Shown here in pieces: positions 5,182 through 7,158 of a stretch of DNA of 7,158 nucleotides. Position numbers and translations under genes: made by a program. Location: contig CAMWKY010000109.1 in assembly GCA_947174965.1 (NCBI GenBank), positions 1 through 7,158 on the forward strand. Reading direction: 5' to 3'. Source of the DNA: an uncultured Ruminococcus sp. Its GTDB lineage: Bacteria > Bacillota > Clostridia > Oscillospirales > Ruminococcaceae. Numbering within the stretch: the first letter of the stretch is position 1; the number at the start of each line of letters is the position of its first letter. The notes beneath the pieces are model-generated. The model was given only the letters and a program-made list of their open reading frames with translations. It was not told the DNA's origin and searched no databases.

Positions 5182-7149
5182 TTATTTAGTCTCATTTGAA
5201 GATTTTTTCTTTCCTGATGCAGACTTTGTGTTAACTTTTGAAGCTTCCGACTTCTTTCTTGCTGAAAGTTTAAGATACATTACAGAAAGAGGTGCAAGCG
5301 TCATTGAAATGCTGTCCTCAAAACCGTGCATAGATTCTTTTTCCGATTTATAGGATTTTGCCGATGCATCTTTTCCGCCAAATTCCTTTGAATCTGTATT
5401 GAATACAACTTTATATGTGCCTTTTTTCGGTACGCCTATACGATAATTTTCACGCTGTACAGGAACGAAATTGCATACAGCAATAATTTCATCTCCGTTA
5501 TCGTCGATACGTCTGAACGCAATCACACTCTGCTTATTGTCGTCATTTGAAATCCAACTGAAGCCACTCCATGAATCGTCATTATGCCAAAGTGGAGAAT
5601 TTTCAACATAGAACTTATTCAGCTTTTCGGAATATTTAAGCATATTGCTGTGTTCGGGCGTATCAAGCAGACCCCAGTCAAGCTGTGTTTTGTAGTTCCA
5701 CTCACTTTTCTGAGCAAACTCCTGACCCATAAAGAGAAGTTTCTTTCCGGGGTGCGCCATCATGTAGGCAAGAAAAGCACGGTAAGATGCAAACTTATCT
5801 CCCTCTAATCCGGGCATTTTATTAATCATTGAACATTTTCCGTAAACTACTTCATCATGAGAAATAGGGAGAACATAATTTTCTGAAAATGCGTAGAAGA
5901 ATGAGAAAGTAAGCTTGTCGTGATTGAATGAACGGTAAATCGGGTCGAGGGACATATAACTCAACATATCATTCATCCAGCCCATATTCCACTTGAAATT
6001 AAATCCAAGACCGCCTATATCAGTAGGCTTTGTAACAAGAGGCCATGCAGTTGATTCTTCTGCAATCATAAGGGCATCAGGGTGCTTTGAAAAAACGGAC
6101 TCATTAAGTCTTTTAAGAAATTCAACAGCTTCAAGATTTTCATTTCCGCCATTCTTGTTTGCAGTCCATTCGCCGTCACGTCTGTCATAATCAAGATAAA
6201 GCATAGATGCAACAGCATCAACTCGCAGACCGTCAACGTGCATTTCTGTAAACCAATAGTTTGCGCTTGAAATAAGGAAAGAGCATACCTCTGATTTGCC
6301 ATAGTCGAAAACACGTGTACCCCATGCCTTATGTTCTTTTTTGCGTTCGTCTGTGTATTCATAACAGCAAGTGCCGTCAAATTCATACAAGCCTGATGCG
6401 TCCTTCGGAAAATGAGCAGGAACCCAGTCAAGAATTACGCCTATTCCTGCATTGTGGAACATATCAATCATTCTGCGGAAGTCGTCTGGAGTTCCATAGC
6501 GTGAAGTTGGTGCAAAATATCCTGTAACCTGATAACCCCATGAGCCGTCAAAGGGAAATTCTGTAAGTGGCATAAACTCAACATGAGTATATGACATTTT
6601 TTTGAGATATGGGATAATCTCATTTGCAAAATTTATATAGGAAGTGAAAACTTCTTCTTCACCTGTATTTTTCCATGAATTAAGATGCACTTCATAAACA
6701 TTTACAGGACTTTTATAAATTATCTTGCTTTTTTTGGATTCAAACCATTCAGCATCATTCCATTCATAACTGCTCTCATATATTTTTGAAGCAGTTCCCG
6801 GACGTGTTTCAAAATGATGTGCATACGGGTCTGATTTCAAAATTCGTCTGCTGTCCTTTGTTTCGATACTGTATTTGTAGATGTCGAACTGTTCGAGCTT
6901 TGAAATTTCTGTTTCCCATATTCCATCAGAAATAAGCTTCATAGGATTTTTTGTTATATCCCACTTGTTGAAATCGCCTACAACTGAAACACTTACAGCA
7001 TTAGGAGCCCATACTCTGAATGTAAAAACTTTGCCTCTGCCTTTTTTTCTTGAGTGAACACCAAAAAATTTCCATGATTCATAATTTTTTCCTTGATAAA
7101 ACAGGTAAAGAGGAAAATCATTAGGATTGTTATTTTTATTAACTGACAT
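5182..7149 (-). CDS. glgB: 1,4-alpha-glucan branching enzyme GlgB (GH13)
   Basis: It cleaves alpha-1,4-glucan and re-attaches the segment through alpha-1,6 bonds, branching the polymer made by GlgA. In 655 residues the order is a CBM48 beta-sandwich (about 27-115, with FRVWAPNAVSVSVVGDFNKWD between 44 and 64), the GH13 barrel (about 150-520) and a C-terminal beta domain (about 535-630). Catalytic marks are DWVPAHF (241-247), GLRVDAV (307-313, nucleophile D311), IAEES (362-366, acid/base E364) and PISHDEVV (428-435, H431/D432). The extra N-terminal module of enteric GlgB is absent. A Lys/Ser-rich tail (630-655) extends past the usual end. The ATG lies 9 bases from the right edge. Those bases (GACTATATT) show no ribosome site, so the signal may be further upstream. 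It is the first visible gene of the operon. Confidence 0.96.
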   Translation of the reverse strand: MSVNKNNNPNDFPLYLFYQGKNYESWKFFGVHSRKKGRGKVFTFRVWAPNAVSVSVVGDFNKWDITKNPMKLISDGIWETEISKLEQFDIYKYSIETKDSRRILKSDPYAHHFETRPGTASKIYESSYEWNDAEWFESKKSKIIYKSPVNVYEVHLNSWKNTGEEEVFTSYINFANEIIPYLKKMSYTHVEFMPLTEFPFDGSWGYQVTGYFAPTSRYGTPDDFRRMIDMFHNAGIGVILDWVPAHFPKDASGLYEFDGTCCYEYTDERKKEHKAWGTRVFDYGKSEVCSFLISSANYWFTEMHVDGLRVDAVASMLYLDYDRRDGEWTANKNGGNENLEAVEFLKRLNESVFSKHPDALMIAEESTAWPLVTKPTDIGGLGFNFKWNMGWMNDMLSYMSLDPIYRSFNHDKLTFSFFYAFSENYVLPISHDEVVYGKCSMINKMPGLEGDKFASYRAFLAYMMAHPGKKLLFMGQEFAQKSEWNYKTQLDWGLLDTPEHSNMLKYSEKLNKFYVENSPLWHNDDSWSGFSWISNDDNKQSVIAFRRIDDNGDEIIAVCNFVPVQRENYRIGVPKKGTYKVVFNTDSKEFGGKDASAKSYKSEKESMHGFEDSISMTLAPLSVMYLKLSARKKSEASKVNTKSASGKKKSSNETK

Positions 7150-7158
7150 AATATAGTC

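Noticed and set aside
5141..5353. A 70-residue plus-strand frame opposite the end of glgB
   Set aside because: It is the shadow of the Lys/Ser-rich glgB tail and the glgB-glgC gap, with no ribosome site of its own.
6066..6431. A 121-residue minus-strand frame inside glgB
   Set aside because: It is an alternative frame of glgB, whose GH13 catalytic motifs are intact across the same bases.

Overview
The window looks like a chromosomal segment of a low-GC anaerobic Firmicute. The gene families, AT-rich spacers, strong AGGAGG-type ribosome sites and a signal-peptide style reminiscent of Ruminococcus all suggest a Ruminococcus-like member of the Clostridia. That placement is an inference, because no marker gene is present.

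The right three quarters (about 1335-7149, minus strand) are a compact glycogen operon in the order glgB-glgC-glgD-glgA. GlgC makes ADP-glucose, with GlgD as its catalytically degenerate partner subunit. GlgA polymerises ADP-glucose into alpha-1,4-glucan, and GlgB introduces alpha-1,6 branches. Gaps are short (33, 17 and 29 bases with the starts preferred here). The operon promoter lies beyond the right edge. A 37-base perfect palindrome just after glgA ends the operon, with no glycogen phosphorylase gene following. The same palindrome also ends the converging tRNA transcript.

The middle (about 829-1290) is a divergent tRNA cluster. A tRNA-Arg(ACG) reads left and a tandem pair of near-identical tRNA-Lys(TTT) genes reads right. 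Each direction has its own near-perfect sigma-A promoter with a 17-base spacer. The tRNA-Arg gene is followed directly by a hairpin terminator and then by thiT, the substrate-binding membrane subunit of a thiamine ECF transporter. No separate promoter and no TPP riboswitch are visible for thiT.

The left edge (1-211, minus strand) holds the thiT terminator, then a complete regulatory unit: consensus promoter, a Fur-type operator at the expected start of transcription, a ribosome site and an ATG. The frame it opens encodes a signal-peptide-like stretch but is broken by TAA at codon 4 and TGA at codon 28. It is either a decayed iron-regulated secreted-protein gene or a three-codon leader ORF. 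This is the least ordinary part of the window. The rest is conventional primary metabolism, and I see no sign of a new multi-gene system.
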